From UBA6022 sp036382575 (GTDB lineage Bacteria > Patescibacteriota > Saccharimonadia > Saccharimonadales > Saccharimonadaceae): a stretch of 14,409 nt of DNA. Shown here one piece after another: positions 1-7,424 of the stretch. The stretch spans positions 1 through 14,409 of the forward strand of contig DASVHL010000034.1 of the NCBI GenBank assembly GCA_036382575.1, given 5' to 3'. Every line of letters begins with the position of its first letter. Positions within the stretch are counted from its first letter, which is position 1. The position numbers and the translations under genes are program-made. The notes below the pieces were generated by a model, which saw only the letters and a program-made list of their open reading frames with translations, did not search any database and had not been told where the DNA came from.

Positions 1-77
1 GGGAAGGACTCATAAACAACGGTTCCACCGATGCCAAAAACAGCCCCAAGAATTGCGGCAATAATTCCCTCTATCAT
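1..77 (-). CDS. N-terminus of a probable ribonuclease Y-like membrane protein (partial, 3' end beyond window)
   Basis: Only the first 25 codons are present; the gene runs off the left edge. The start is well supported: an AAGGA Shine-Dalgarno (85-89, minus strand) lies 7 nt before the ATG at 77-75. The peptide begins MIEGIIAAILGAVFGIGG, a hydrophobic glycine/alanine-rich helix directly after the start, which is the pattern of the single N-terminal membrane anchor of RNase Y (Rny/YmdA), the membrane-bound endoribonuclease that starts mRNA decay. Neighbourhood with recA is common for rny in other bacteria, but here recA is about 9 kb away and on its own transcript. Twenty-five residues are too few to exclude another small-anchor membrane protein, so the family name is an inference; the existence of a gene start is firmer. 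Confidence 0.5.
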   Translation of the reverse strand, partial: MIEGIIAAILGAVFGIGGTVVYESF

Positions 78-129
78 AATAGTATCCTTTCTCTCAGCAG
101 CTCTGTCAGGAATCGAATTGTGGTATCAA

Positions 130-150
130 GCCAACAATAAACTGTCTGGC
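130..150 (-). other. Hairpin in the leader of the RNase Y-like gene
   Basis: On the minus strand GCCA-G-ACA pairs with TGTTGGC around the 6-nt loop GTTTAT: seven base pairs with one bulged G. No U-run follows it, so it is not an intrinsic terminator. It sits in the middle of the predicted long 5' leader and could be a regulatory or stability element; it could equally be chance. Confidence 0.3.
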
Positions 151-199
151 GCTGGAGGTTTCAAAAAAGTTTCATCAAAAGTCTTACTAGACTCCTTTT

Positions 200-229
200 A
201 TTGTAGCGCTCTTTACAGCACCGCGGCAA
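200..229 (-). promoter_or_regulatory. Candidate promoter for the RNase Y-like gene
   Basis: On the minus strand TTGCCG (229-224) and TACAAT (205-200) are separated by 18 nt, a fair -35/-10 pair. Transcription would begin near 193 and give a leader of about 115 nt before the ATG at 77, by far the longest leader in the window. It lies just downstream of the pilin stop codon, so the RNase Y-like gene could also be reached by read-through. Confidence 0.4.
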
Positions 230-244
230 GCACAAAAAACCAGA

Positions 245-769
245 CTAGTTCGTAAATGAACCCCAAACGGCACGCGCTCCTGTCGGGACCCATGATGAGT
301 TTGTCGGCACAGTCGAGCCGTTTTCACAGTTCCAACCTGGTGATGAAGTTATACCACCGCCAGCATCAAGCCCCCACGCACCAAGAACATAGAACTTTCC
401 ACGTCCCACCGGACAAGTAACACCCCAGGCGGCAGAACCGGCATCATAAAGATAGTAGTAATAAAAATTATTCGCATCGTTAGCCGGATCTACAGGTATT
501 TTAGTCATATACGGCTTGAGCGCCGAAAGGAAATTCTGTGGATCAGTCGTGCTGTATTCCCAGCTAGCAGCATTTTCCTCGGGATACTGACCATTGGCAG
601 TTTTATATAACTCTAGGGCTTTGCGAATCGCCGTCATATCGCTAAGGCGCGTGCTGTCTTTTGCTCGCCCCTGAATACCGTTATAGGCAACGATGGTAAT
701 AGCCGCAAGGATTGCGATCACTACAATAACAATCAACAGTTCTACAATCGTAAATCCGCGTTGTTTCAT
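245..769 (-). CDS. Type IV pilin (major-pilin-like prepilin)
   Basis: A 174-residue prepilin with a class III signal: a short basic leader KQRG, then the cleavage motif G5/FTIVELL, with Glu10 as the conserved E5 of the mature pilin. Residues 6-28 form the hydrophobic helix that anchors the subunit in the membrane and packs the fibre core. The segment LYKTANGQYPEE (54-65) is typical of the pilin alpha1-beta loop. Cys119 and Cys148 are the only cysteines and probably close a C-terminal disulfide loop. An AGGGGG Shine-Dalgarno (778-773) supports this start. It is not in an operon with the pilus motor genes but lies 1 kb away, beyond tsaEB. It is likely the main fibre subunit, assembled by PilB/PilC; that ranking over the second pilin at 9869 is inferred from its length and disulfide loop. 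A prepilin peptidase must be encoded elsewhere. Confidence 0.93.
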   Translation of the reverse strand: MKQRGFTIVELLIVIVVIAILAAITIVAYNGIQGRAKDSTRLSDMTAIRKALELYKTANGQYPEENAASWEYSTTDPQNFLSALKPYMTKIPVDPANDANNFYYYYLYDAGSAAWGVTCPVGRGKFYVLGAWGLDAGGGITSSPGWNCENGSTVPTNSSWVPTGARAVWGSFTN

Positions 770-794
770 AAGCCCCCTATTTAATGATGTATCA

Positions 795-800
795 ATTATA
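795..800 (-). promoter_or_regulatory. Pilin promoter -10 box
   Basis: A perfect TATAAT on the minus strand lies 25 nt before the pilin ATG, predicting a leader of about 19 nt that contains the AGGGGG ribosome-binding site. There is no TGn extension and no clear -35 at 16 to 18 nt. It lies between the tsaB stop and the pilin start, so the pilin can be expressed apart from tsaEB. Confidence 0.55.
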
Positions 801-835
801 TTGCCTTAATCTTATCGCACCGTTAGTGTCACTGT

Positions 836-1222
836 CTACTTACGCGGCGTCGTAATATGGGCTTCACTCCCATAAAATGGCAACACCATCTTGTCATCTT
901 CACCAGCCTGTAAGCGGGTAATAACCTGCTGCTGCCAGTCGTCACCCGTTGCACTAACGATTGGAACTGCCTGGGCATCAGCAATTGTGTTTAGAACCGT
1001 TAGGCCAATACGGAGTCCTGTAAAACTACCTGGGCCTTGAAAGACACCGATCCCCGTTATGTCGTGTAACTGCATAGAATGTGTAGCCAGTTGCGCACTC
1101 AAATACCTCAATAGACCTTTAGCCAAGGTTCGATCAGCTTGCCATTCGCTATCCCAGCGTTGATCACCATCAATCATAGCTAACCGGCAGATTGGCGTTG
1201 ATGTATCAAGTAAAATAATCAT
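836..1222 (-). CDS. tsaB: TsaB, tRNA t6A biosynthesis protein (short form)
   Basis: TsaB is the inactive ASKHA-fold partner that supports TsaD in transferring threonylcarbamoyl to A37 of ANN-decoding tRNAs. The N-terminus MIILLDTSTP and the signature GPGSFTGLRIG (63-73) are diagnostic. At 128 residues it is little more than half of the E. coli protein (about 230): the second ASKHA subdomain is missing. The coding frame nevertheless ends cleanly in YGSEAHITTPRK, resembling the usual closing motif of short TsaBs, so this looks like a compact natural form and not a frameshift. It overlaps tsaE by 4 nt (ATGA at 1219-1222), indicating coupled translation. TsaD and TsaC are not in the window. Confidence 0.93.
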   Translation of the reverse strand: MIILLDTSTPICRLAMIDGDQRWDSEWQADRTLAKGLLRYLSAQLATHSMQLHDITGIGVFQGPGSFTGLRIGLTVLNTIADAQAVPIVSATGDDWQQQVITRLQAGEDDKMVLPFYGSEAHITTPRK

Positions 1223-1674
1223 ACTAATTGCTCCTCTAGTAGCTGGCTATTCGGACCATGAGCAATCACTTCAAGGCGTCGGCTCGACTCGTCGGTTGCT
1301 ACAATTGAAATTGTCATATGGTCATCCGGCAGTACACCGCTAACAATTCCCGCCCATTCAATAATAGTAATCGTTTGTGGGTCTTGCGATGCCTCACGAA
1401 GTTCATCGGCCATAATACCGGCATCGTGCAAGCGATAAAAGTCATAGTGAGCTAAGTGTAAGTCATGCGGTGTTTCGTAAACGCGGCTAATCGTAAAGCT
1501 TGGGCTCTGAATCGTTTCTTCAATCTCTAGACCCTGAGCAATACCCTTCACTAACGTCGTCTTGCCAGCCCCGACATCACCGGCCAGCTCGATACATTCA
1601 CCACCACGAAGAAGTCCGCCCAGCTTGGCACCGAACAGTTTCATCTCCATTTCGCTTTTGACCTCTATAATCAT
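1219..1674 (-). CDS. tsaE: TsaE, tRNA t6A biosynthesis ATPase
   Basis: A 151-residue P-loop ATPase that binds the TsaBD complex and drives repeated rounds of t6A formation. Visible signatures are the Walker A GDVGAGKTT (32-40, Lys38), the switch-like SPSFTI (57-62), HYDFYRL (76-82) and IIEW (104-107), all in the order expected for TsaE/YjeE, and the length is normal. The start at 1674 matches the usual MIIEVKS-type N-terminus; an inner Met9 has an AGAGGT in front but would cut the first strand. The ATG lies 8 nt after an extended -10 box, so the mRNA is predicted to be almost leaderless. It is followed by tsaB with an ATGA overlap. Confidence 0.95.
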   Translation of the reverse strand: MIIEVKSEMEMKLFGAKLGGLLRGGECIELAGDVGAGKTTLVKGIAQGLEIEETIQSPSFTISRVYETPHDLHLAHYDFYRLHDAGIMADELREASQDPQTITIIEWAGIVSGVLPDDHMTISIVATDESSRRLEVIAHGPNSQLLEEQLV

Positions 1675-1682
1675 CGTGTCTT

Positions 1683-1691
1683 AGTATACCA
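1683..1691 (-). promoter_or_regulatory. Extended -10 promoter of tsaE-tsaB (near-leaderless)
   Basis: TGG-TATACT on the minus strand ends 8 nt before the tsaE ATG. With the usual 6 to 8 nt to the start site, transcription would begin on or within 2 nt of the start codon. The identical nonamer occurs before pilM (4823-4831). Confidence 0.65.
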
Positions 1692-1701
1692 TCCTCGTGC
1701 C

Positions 1702-1713
1702 ACTAGCCCTAGT
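1702..1713. promoter_or_regulatory. Small inverted repeat between divergent tsaE and pilB promoters
   Basis: ACTAG-CC-CTAGT is a perfect 5+5 inverted repeat lying between the two divergent -10 boxes (1683-1688 and 1758-1763). Its position would suit a shared operator, but 5-bp arms are short and could be chance. Confidence 0.2.
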
Positions 1714-1757
1714 AGAAACCATGACGATAAGTTCTGGTGCTTTACTCTTACATGGCG

Positions 1758-1763
1758 TACAAT
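1758..1763 (+). promoter_or_regulatory. Candidate -10 of the pilB-pilC transcript
   Basis: TACAAT lies 14 nt before the pilB ATG, predicting a leader of roughly 8 nt. No Shine-Dalgarno sequence precedes pilB, in keeping with very short leaders elsewhere in the window. No TGn extension and no convincing -35 are present, so this call is weaker than the others. Confidence 0.45.
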
Positions 1764-1777
1764 AGAGCACAAGCAGT

Positions 1778-3562
1778 ATGCGTATTTCAGATGTCACCAT
1801 CGAAAAATTGCTCGAGCGCAGTGGTGTGGCTACTAAAGAGCAGATCGTCGCCATCAAAGACGAAGGCGTTCGTTCAAGGCGCCCTCTTCAAGACATCGTC
1901 ATCAACAACGATATGATGACCGAGCAAACCCTGGCACAGGCATTTGCCGAATACGCGCACATCCCTTTTATTGAAATCGAACCGAACGACATCAAATCAG
2001 ATGTCCTAAACCGCATCCCCGAGCGTATCGCCCGTCAGTATAATGCCGTTCTCTTTAAAATCGACGACGACGGTACTATGAATCTTGCCATGGATGATCC
2101 TGACGACGTTCAGGCAGTCAGCTTTATCCAAAAAGAAATCGGTGAAAACACCAAGATTTATATTGCGACGCGTAGCAATATTCTTGCCTGCCTAGAAAAT
2201 TATCGTGGTGACGTTAATCAAGAGCTGAACGAAGTCATCGATATTCAGCGCGAAGATCAAACCGATAGTGATCAGGTCACAAATGAATCAGATATCGCCG
2301 AGGATTCGCCAATCGCTCAAACAATTAACCTGCTGCTCGAATACGCCATCCGCAGTAATGCCAGCGATATTCACATCGAACCACGCGAAGAATTCGTCCA
2401 GATTCGCTACCGCATCGACGGCGTCCTTAAAGAGGTTAATCGTCTGCCACGTAACGTCATCGGGGCTTTGATTAGCCGTATCAAAATCCTATCTAACCTT
2501 AAGATCGACGAACGCCGCGTCCCTCAGGACGGCCGTTTCAAAATTAAGGTTGCCGGTAAACAATATGCTCTGCGTGTCAGCACTTTACCGATCGCTGATG
2601 GCGAAAAGGTCGTTATGCGTATTCTAGATGAGTCAAACCAAGCCGTGACCCTCCAAGACCTCGGCTACTGGGGACATTCTCTTGAAATTATTAACGTTGC
2701 CCTCACCGAGCCAAACGGCATGGTGCTCGTAACCGGCCCGACTGGATCAGGTAAATCGACCAGTTTGTTTAGTGTTCTCACACTGCTTAATACACCTGAC
2801 GTCAATATCTCGACTATCGAAGACCCGGTTGAATATAAAATCCCAGGCGTCAACCAAACACAAACCAATGCCAAAGCTGGCATGACCTTTGCCAGTGGCC
2901 TGCGCGCCCTCCTTCGTCAAGATCCGAACATCATCATGGTTGGTGAGATCCGCGACGGCGAAACCGCCAACTTAGGCGTACAAGCGGCCCTGACCGGCCA
3001 CTTGGTATTTAGTACGCTGCACACCAATAATGCCGCGACGACACTACCGCGCTTGCTCGACATGGGTATTGAGCCATTCCTTATCGCAAGTACCGTTAAG
3101 GCTGTGGTTGGTCAGCGCCTAGTGCGACGCCTTTGCACCAACTGCCGTCAGCAGCACGAACCGACACCGGAAGAGGCCGATACGGTTGTTCACCTCTTTA
3201 ATCTGCCACCAGGTAAAGATTTCGAATATATCCATGAGCTCGATAAACAAGCTGCCGATCAAGGTGTTGGTGGAGATACATCGATCAGCACTGATAACAG
3301 CAAAATAAAGACACTCTGGAAAGCATCGCCAGATGGCTGTGATGAATGTAGCCATACTGGCTATCGAGGCCGTATTGGTATTTACGAGGTTCTTGGTAAT
3401 TCACTAGCGGTTCAAAAGCTGATCATTAGCAACGCGACCAGTAACCAAATTCAAGAAACCGCCATTACCGAAGGCATGGTCACCATGCAAACCGATGGCC
3501 TCATCAAGGCACTTCGCGGCAACACCACAATCGAAGAAGTCCTTCGTGTGACTAAGGAATAA
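1778..3562 (+). CDS. pilB: PilB, type IV pilus assembly ATPase (GspE/PulE family)
   Basis: The cytoplasmic hexameric motor that powers pilus extension. It has the standard length (594 residues) and order: an N-terminal MshEN/GspE-N domain (about 5-145), a linker, an N2 domain (about 175-290) with the SDIHIEP motif, then the RecA-like core with Walker A GPTGSGKS (320-327, Lys326) and Walker B/Asp-box DPNIIMVGEIRD (382-393, Glu390), followed by the TGHLVFSTLHTNNA His box. A zinc tetracysteine typical of PilB/GspE and absent from PilT is present as CTNC (453-456) and CDEC (521-524); this argues for an extension and not a retraction ATPase. It is followed by pilC after 2 nt, heading the pilus cluster. 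The start has no Shine-Dalgarno but is the only one giving the full MshEN domain. Confidence 0.97.
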   Translation: MRISDVTIEKLLERSGVATKEQIVAIKDEGVRSRRPLQDIVINNDMMTEQTLAQAFAEYAHIPFIEIEPNDIKSDVLNRIPERIARQYNAVLFKIDDDGTMNLAMDDPDDVQAVSFIQKEIGENTKIYIATRSNILACLENYRGDVNQELNEVIDIQREDQTDSDQVTNESDIAEDSPIAQTINLLLEYAIRSNASDIHIEPREEFVQIRYRIDGVLKEVNRLPRNVIGALISRIKILSNLKIDERRVPQDGRFKIKVAGKQYALRVSTLPIADGEKVVMRILDESNQAVTLQDLGYWGHSLEIINVALTEPNGMVLVTGPTGSGKSTSLFSVLTLLNTPDVNISTIEDPVEYKIPGVNQTQTNAKAGMTFASGLRALLRQDPNIIMVGEIRDGETANLGVQAALTGHLVFSTLHTNNAATTLPRLLDMGIEPFLIASTVKAVVGQRLVRRLCTNCRQQHEPTPEEADTVVHLFNLPPGKDFEYIHELDKQAADQGVGGDTSISTDNSKIKTLWKASPDGCDECSHTGYRGRIGIYEVLGNSLAVQKLIISNATSNQIQETAITEGMVTMQTDGLIKALRGNTTIEEVLRVTKE

Positions 3563-3564
3563 CC

Positions 3565-4797
3565 ATGCCGAATTTTAGCTATATTGCCACCAATGCTCAA
3601 AGCAAGTCTATTACCGGCAAGGTAGACGCCAGCGACAAATCAGCTGCTTTGACTGCACTGACAAAACAAGGTTTGCGTCCGATTAGTGTAAAAGAAACAG
3701 GTACACATGCCAAATCAAGTTTTACGTTTGGTGATTTTTTAGGTGGTAACAAAGTAAAATCTGACGACCTTGTTATGTTCACGCGTCAATTAAGCGCAAT
3801 GGTGAGTGCTGGCGTTCCGTTACTACGCGCACTAGGGTCATTGGAAAGCCACACTGAAAGCGCAGCACTCAAGAAAGTCGTTGGCGCCATCATGAAAGAT
3901 GTCGAAGACGGATCGGCCCTTGCTGATACATTAGAAAAATACCCAAACACGTTTAACGACGTCTACGTCAACATGGTGCGAGCTGGTGAAGCGGCTGGTA
4001 TCCTCGACGAGATCTTGAAACGACTGGCCATGCAACAGGAAAAGAACGCCACAATCCGCAAAAAGGTCAAAAGCGCCATGACCTATCCAACCGTTCTGAT
4101 CGTGATTACGATCCTTGCCTTCTTTGGCTTGATGATGTTCGTCATCCCACAAATTGGTAAAATCCTCCTCGACCTCGGTGGACCTGACGCCAAATTACCT
4201 GGACTGACGCTGGCCATGTTGGCGATTAGTGGCTTTATGACCAGTTATTGGTATATCGTACTACCAGGAATTGGTGGCGGTGTCGTCCTATTACTCCGCT
4301 GGCTCAAGACACCAAATGGAAAAGCTGTTTTTCACCGTCTTGTATTAAAACTTCCAGGCATCAAAGTAATTATTACCAAGGTTGCTGTCGCCCGCTTTGC
4401 ACGCACCTTTGCGGCACTTATGGGCGCAGGTGTGGCGGTGCTTGAAGCCCTCAATGTCACCTCTCGCGCTGTTGGTAATGTCGTCTACGAAAAAGCCCTG
4501 ACGGACGCAGCTGAAGCAGTTAAAAACGGCGCGACCCTATCCTCGGTTATCGAAAAAAACGACCTTTTCCCTGCGATCGTGGCACAAATGCTTGCGGTTG
4601 GTGAAGAAACTGGACAAACCGATGTCGTGCTTGTGAAAGTAGCGGATTTCTATGAAGAAGAAGTTGACGTCGCGATCGATGGCATGAGTGCCATTATCGA
4701 GCCTGTCATGATTGTCGTCATGGGATCAATGGTTGGTCTGATTGCCGCCAGTGTTATGGGGCCAATCGCTGGTCTTGCGCAAAATATTAAGAGCTAA
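3565..4797 (+). CDS. pilC: PilC, type IV pilus inner-membrane platform protein (GspF family)
   Basis: A polytopic membrane protein that couples PilB to pilin insertion. Two T2SSF repeats are clear, about 71-194 and 276-398. Each starts with a RQLSAMVSAGVPL or RTFAALMGAGVAV-like helix and carries the GEAAG (141-145) or GEETG (346-350) turn. Hydrophobic segments lie near 174-196, 216-246 and 374-398, the family pattern. At 410 residues the length is normal. The start is supported by AAGGA at 3554-3558, inside the end of pilB, 6 nt before the ATG; the 2-nt gap from the pilB stop indicates one transcript and likely coupled translation. Confidence 0.97.
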   Translation: MPNFSYIATNAQSKSITGKVDASDKSAALTALTKQGLRPISVKETGTHAKSSFTFGDFLGGNKVKSDDLVMFTRQLSAMVSAGVPLLRALGSLESHTESAALKKVVGAIMKDVEDGSALADTLEKYPNTFNDVYVNMVRAGEAAGILDEILKRLAMQQEKNATIRKKVKSAMTYPTVLIVITILAFFGLMMFVIPQIGKILLDLGGPDAKLPGLTLAMLAISGFMTSYWYIVLPGIGGGVVLLLRWLKTPNGKAVFHRLVLKLPGIKVIITKVAVARFARTFAALMGAGVAVLEALNVTSRAVGNVVYEKALTDAAEAVKNGATLSSVIEKNDLFPAIVAQMLAVGEETGQTDVVLVKVADFYEEEVDVAIDGMSAIIEPVMIVVMGSMVGLIAASVMGPIAGLAQNIKS

Positions 4798-4822
4798 ACC
4801 ATCTCAAAAACCATACCGCTCA

Positions 4823-4831
4823 TGGTATACT
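4823..4831 (+). promoter_or_regulatory. Extended -10 promoter before pilM
   Basis: TGG-TATACT, identical to the tsaE box, starts 25 nt after the pilC stop. It predicts a start near 4838 and a 22-nt leader without Shine-Dalgarno. A short inverted repeat ATACC-N6-GGTAT (4814-4828) overlaps it. pilMNO may thus be expressed both from this promoter and by read-through from pilBC. Confidence 0.5.
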
Positions 4832-4859
4832 GGTATCAAACTACTAGTAATGGGCATCA

Positions 4860-5915
4860 ATGGTAAAGTTATTCTATAAAGACAAGCCAATCATCGGACT
4901 TGATATCAGTCAAACTGGCATCAAGGTGATGGCTGTTGACCCAAAAAAATGGTCAGTTCTTGGCTATGGATCAGTCGATTTAGACCCAGCAAAAGTCCAA
5001 GCCTCTCTTGATGGTGATGATCCTTACCTAGGCGACAACCTCAGCTCATTGCTTAAAGAAAAGTTAATCGGTACACTACCGAGTAATCAGGCTGTTGTTG
5101 GCATCCCAACCAGCCGCACATATTCACGCACGTTCACCGTGCCTGTTTCAGCCGAAAAGAATCTGAGTGACGCCGTTGAGGTTGAGGTTGATCAATACAT
5201 TCCTATCCCTTACGGCTCGCTGTATGTTGATTACGAAATAATCGGTCGCACCAAAGAGCAACTCACCATTGCCATGTCCGCCGTTCCCCGAACCCTTATT
5301 GATAACTGTCATGCCGCCCTACAAAACGCTGGCATTCAGCCGATCGTCATTGAACCAAGCATCAACTCTGTTGCCCGCGTTCTTGAATCAACTGAAGAGG
5401 GTCATCTTACTACCCTTATTATTGATATTGGCCCAGCCAGCACGGACATTGCCGTTCTTGAAAGTGGCACCATTCGCGTCAGCGGTGGCCTTGGCATTGG
5501 CGGCAACACATTCACGCTTGATATTGCCAAGAAGATGAACGTCGCCCTCGAAAATGCTCACCAACTAAAAGTCTTGAACGGCCTTAGCGCCAGTCCACGC
5601 CAAGCGAAAATTTCCGCCGCTTTACAGCCAAGCTTGCAGCGTATTCTTAGCGAAGTGCGAAAAGTCATCCGCTATTATAACGAACGCCTCAATGATGGTC
5701 GCAACATCGAACAAGTCCTCGTTGTCGGTGGCGGCAGCAACGTCCCAGGTATTGGCGACTACTTTACCAACGAACTAGTGATGGCAGCTCGCGTGGCCAG
5801 TCCATGGCAAAAACTCGATTTCGGTAGCTTGCCACAACCAAATAAACAATTCCGACCACGCTATATTGCCGTTGCAGGTCTGGCTAGTGTTGATCAAAAG
5901 GACATCTGGAAATGA
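4860..5915 (+). CDS. pilM: PilM, actin-like type IV pilus alignment protein
   Basis: A cytoplasmic actin/FtsA-fold ATP-binding protein that docks on the N-terminal tail of PilN and links the motor to the inner-membrane alignment complex. Nucleotide-binding motifs appear in order: phosphate-1 IGLDISQTGIKV (12-23), phosphate-2 IIDIGPASTDIAV (187-199) and adenosine VLVVGGGSNVPGIG (286-299). The segment DQYIPIPYG (111-119) corresponds to the PilM-typical 1C subdomain motif. The length, 351 residues, is normal. It overlaps pilN by 4 nt (ATGA at 5912-5915). No Shine-Dalgarno precedes the start; an upstream ATG at 4850 is out of frame. Confidence 0.95.
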   Translation: MVKLFYKDKPIIGLDISQTGIKVMAVDPKKWSVLGYGSVDLDPAKVQASLDGDDPYLGDNLSSLLKEKLIGTLPSNQAVVGIPTSRTYSRTFTVPVSAEKNLSDAVEVEVDQYIPIPYGSLYVDYEIIGRTKEQLTIAMSAVPRTLIDNCHAALQNAGIQPIVIEPSINSVARVLESTEEGHLTTLIIDIGPASTDIAVLESGTIRVSGGLGIGGNTFTLDIAKKMNVALENAHQLKVLNGLSASPRQAKISAALQPSLQRILSEVRKVIRYYNERLNDGRNIEQVLVVGGGSNVPGIGDYFTNELVMAARVASPWQKLDFGSLPQPNKQFRPRYIAVAGLASVDQKDIWK

Positions 5916-6481
5916 TAAACCTTCTTCCTCCAGACGAAAGGCGCCAACTTGCCGCTAGTCGAACGAACACTTTACTGCTCCGCTATAACTTCTTTATGCT
6001 CGGCGCACTTGGCTTTATCGGACTTGCGATCGGTGTTACGTATGTCTACCTGACGAACACCCAAGCTGCTGCCGAACAAAAAATAGCCGAAAACGAGAGC
6101 AGCGTTTCCAACTATAAAGAGGTACAAGCACAAGAGACGGCATTTAAGTCTAACCTTGCCACCGCCAAGCAAATTCTTAACAAAGAAATTGTTTATTCAA
6201 AAGCAATTCTAAGTATTGCCAATATGCTACCGGCTGGCGTGGTCATGCAAAGCCTTAATCTTAATGCGCAGACATTCGGTACTCAAACCTCGCTTATCTT
6301 CCAGACGAAGACTGTCGATGACACGCTTGCTCTCAAGGGTATTTTTGAACGCTCATCACTGTTTACAAATGTTCATTTCGAAAACATCTCAACGACAACC
6401 GGCTCACCAGAATACCCCGTATCCGTCACCTTGAATGTCACCATTAATAAAGATATCGCACTCAATAAGGTGGCCGAATAA
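5912..6481 (+). CDS. pilN: PilN, type IV pilus inner-membrane alignment protein
   Basis: A bitopic inner-membrane protein of 189 residues. It begins MINLLPPDERR, the conserved INLLP motif of the cytoplasmic tail that binds the PilM groove. One transmembrane helix follows at about 24-48, then a coiled-coil-prone segment (about 50-90) and a small ferredoxin-like extracytoplasmic domain. It is translationally coupled to pilM (4-nt overlap) and to pilO (1-nt overlap, TAATG at 6479-6483). It pairs with PilO to form the alignment complex between motor and pilus. Confidence 0.93.
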   Translation: MINLLPPDERRQLAASRTNTLLLRYNFFMLGALGFIGLAIGVTYVYLTNTQAAAEQKIAENESSVSNYKEVQAQETAFKSNLATAKQILNKEIVYSKAILSIANMLPAGVVMQSLNLNAQTFGTQTSLIFQTKTVDDTLALKGIFERSSLFTNVHFENISTTTGSPEYPVSVTLNVTINKDIALNKVAE

Positions 6482-7107
6482 TGAAATCTTCACACCTTAC
6501 CCCTACGAAACTCCGCCTCATCCTCGCAACAGGTTTGGTCCTTACTATCACTGGCGCTGGTGTCATTTTTGCACTCGCAAGTAGTCAGCTGAAGACAGTT
6601 GCAACGACAGTTAGCCACAAAGTAGCCGATGCTCAGGCAAGCCAAAACAACCTGACAAATTTGCGGAAGATTGAACGCTTCCTTGAAGACCACCAAGCAA
6701 CCGTCACACGTGCGAATGACATTGTCGCTGAAAGTAAAAGCTACGAATATCAGAATCAGATCGTCAACGACCTCAAATCATACGCAGCATCAGCCGGCAT
6801 CAGCATCACAGACTTTAACTTTACGTCAGCCAACTCGGCCGCCCCAACCACGCCAGCAGCACCGGCGGCAGGCGGCACAACAACACCAGCGACCGAGACT
6901 GCCGCTCCTGCAGCGCCTAGCCTCAAGTCAACCTCAGTCACTGTAACACTCGCGAGCCCTGTCAGATACGACAACCTATTACGCTTTATCAAGGCAATTG
7001 AACAGAACTTAACTAAGATGCAGATCTCTACCGTTAGTCTTTCAAAAGGAACGACCGATAGCGAAGTCACAACCGACACACTCGCCATAGAGGTCTATAT
7101 TCGATAG
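6481..7107 (+). CDS. pilO: PilO, type IV pilus inner-membrane alignment protein
   Basis: A 208-residue bitopic membrane protein following pilN directly, sharing one base with its stop codon. The order is a short cytoplasmic tail, a transmembrane helix (about 11-33), a coiled-coil-like stretch (about 38-85) and a PilO-type ferredoxin-like domain ending in a beta strand (SLSKG...LAIEVYIR). The domain is interrupted by a low-complexity Ala/Pro/Thr linker at about 118-148 whose codons are also repetitive, which I read as a surface loop insertion. Assignment rests on position and topology more than on a sharp motif, as is usual for PilO. Confidence 0.88.
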   Translation: MKSSHLTPTKLRLILATGLVLTITGAGVIFALASSQLKTVATTVSHKVADAQASQNNLTNLRKIERFLEDHQATVTRANDIVAESKSYEYQNQIVNDLKSYAASAGISITDFNFTSANSAAPTTPAAPAAGGTTTPATETAAPAAPSLKSTSVTVTLASPVRYDNLLRFIKAIEQNLTKMQISTVSLSKGTTDSEVTTDTLAIEVYIR

Positions 7108-7115
7108 GAGAATTT

Positions 7116-7397
7116 ATGGAAATTACATTTAACGCCAAAGCCATCACCAATATCCTCCACCGCTATCACCTTATTTTATTTGCAGTGGTCATTTTAGGCG
7201 GCCTTGTCATTGTTGTGTTATCACTCAACAATATCATCATCTCCAGTTCGCAGGCTGGTAGCGATTACACTCCTGCTGGTACCACCTTTCAATTCGATGA
7301 AGACACCATGAAACAAGTCGATAACCTAAAATCACGTGATCAAGCGGCCGATACACTTGATCTCTCAAAGGGGCGCAGTAATCCCTTTGTTGAGTAG
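7116..7397 (+). CDS. Small single-pass membrane protein in the PilP position of the pilus operon
   Basis: Not recognised as a named family. It has 93 residues: a short cytoplasmic N-terminus, one strong transmembrane helix (about 19-41), then about 50 polar residues outside, ending in SKGRSNPFVE. An AGGAG site at 7106-7110, overlapping the pilO stop, lies 5 nt before the ATG and shows it is a real translated member of the pilMNO transcript. In diderm systems this slot holds PilP, a lipoprotein linking PilNO to the secretin; here there is no lipobox and no room for the PilP beta domain. I infer a small accessory of the PilNO complex in an organism without a secretin. Confidence 0.75.
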   Translation: MEITFNAKAITNILHRYHLILFAVVILGGLVIVVLSLNNIIISSSQAGSDYTPAGTTFQFDEDTMKQVDNLKSRDQAADTLDLSKGRSNPFVE

Positions 7398-7418
7398 TCG
7401 GGTGAAAGCGTTTATACT
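7390..7418 (+). promoter_or_regulatory. Promoter of the PRC-barrel gene (leaderless)
   Basis: TTGAGT (7390-7395), 17 nt spacer, TATACT (7413-7418): the best -35/-10 pair in the window. The ATG at 7425 begins 6 nt after the -10, at the expected transcription start. The -35 overlaps the stop codon of the preceding gene. No Shine-Dalgarno sequence is present. Confidence 0.7.
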
Positions 7419-7424
7419 AATAGT

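Noticed and set aside
161..175. Five-codon leader frame (MKLF-stop) preceded by AAGGAG
   Set aside because: The AAGGAG is 16 nt from the ATG and would lie at the predicted transcription start, so translation is doubtful.
31..255. Open frame of 74 codons on the plus strand at the left end
   Set aside because: It runs antisense to the well-supported RNase Y-like start (77-1) and overlaps the pilin end; no ribosome-binding site or family resemblance.
3474..3488. Perfect inverted repeat GCATGGT-C-ACCATGC inside pilB
   Set aside because: It encodes the EGMVTM segment near the PilB C-terminus, a commonly conserved stretch; most likely a coincidence of codons and not a regulatory site.
4814..4828. 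Hairpin ATACC-N6-GGTAT as a pilC terminator
   Set aside because: Only five base pairs, AT-rich, no U-run afterwards, and it overlaps the pilM -10 box.
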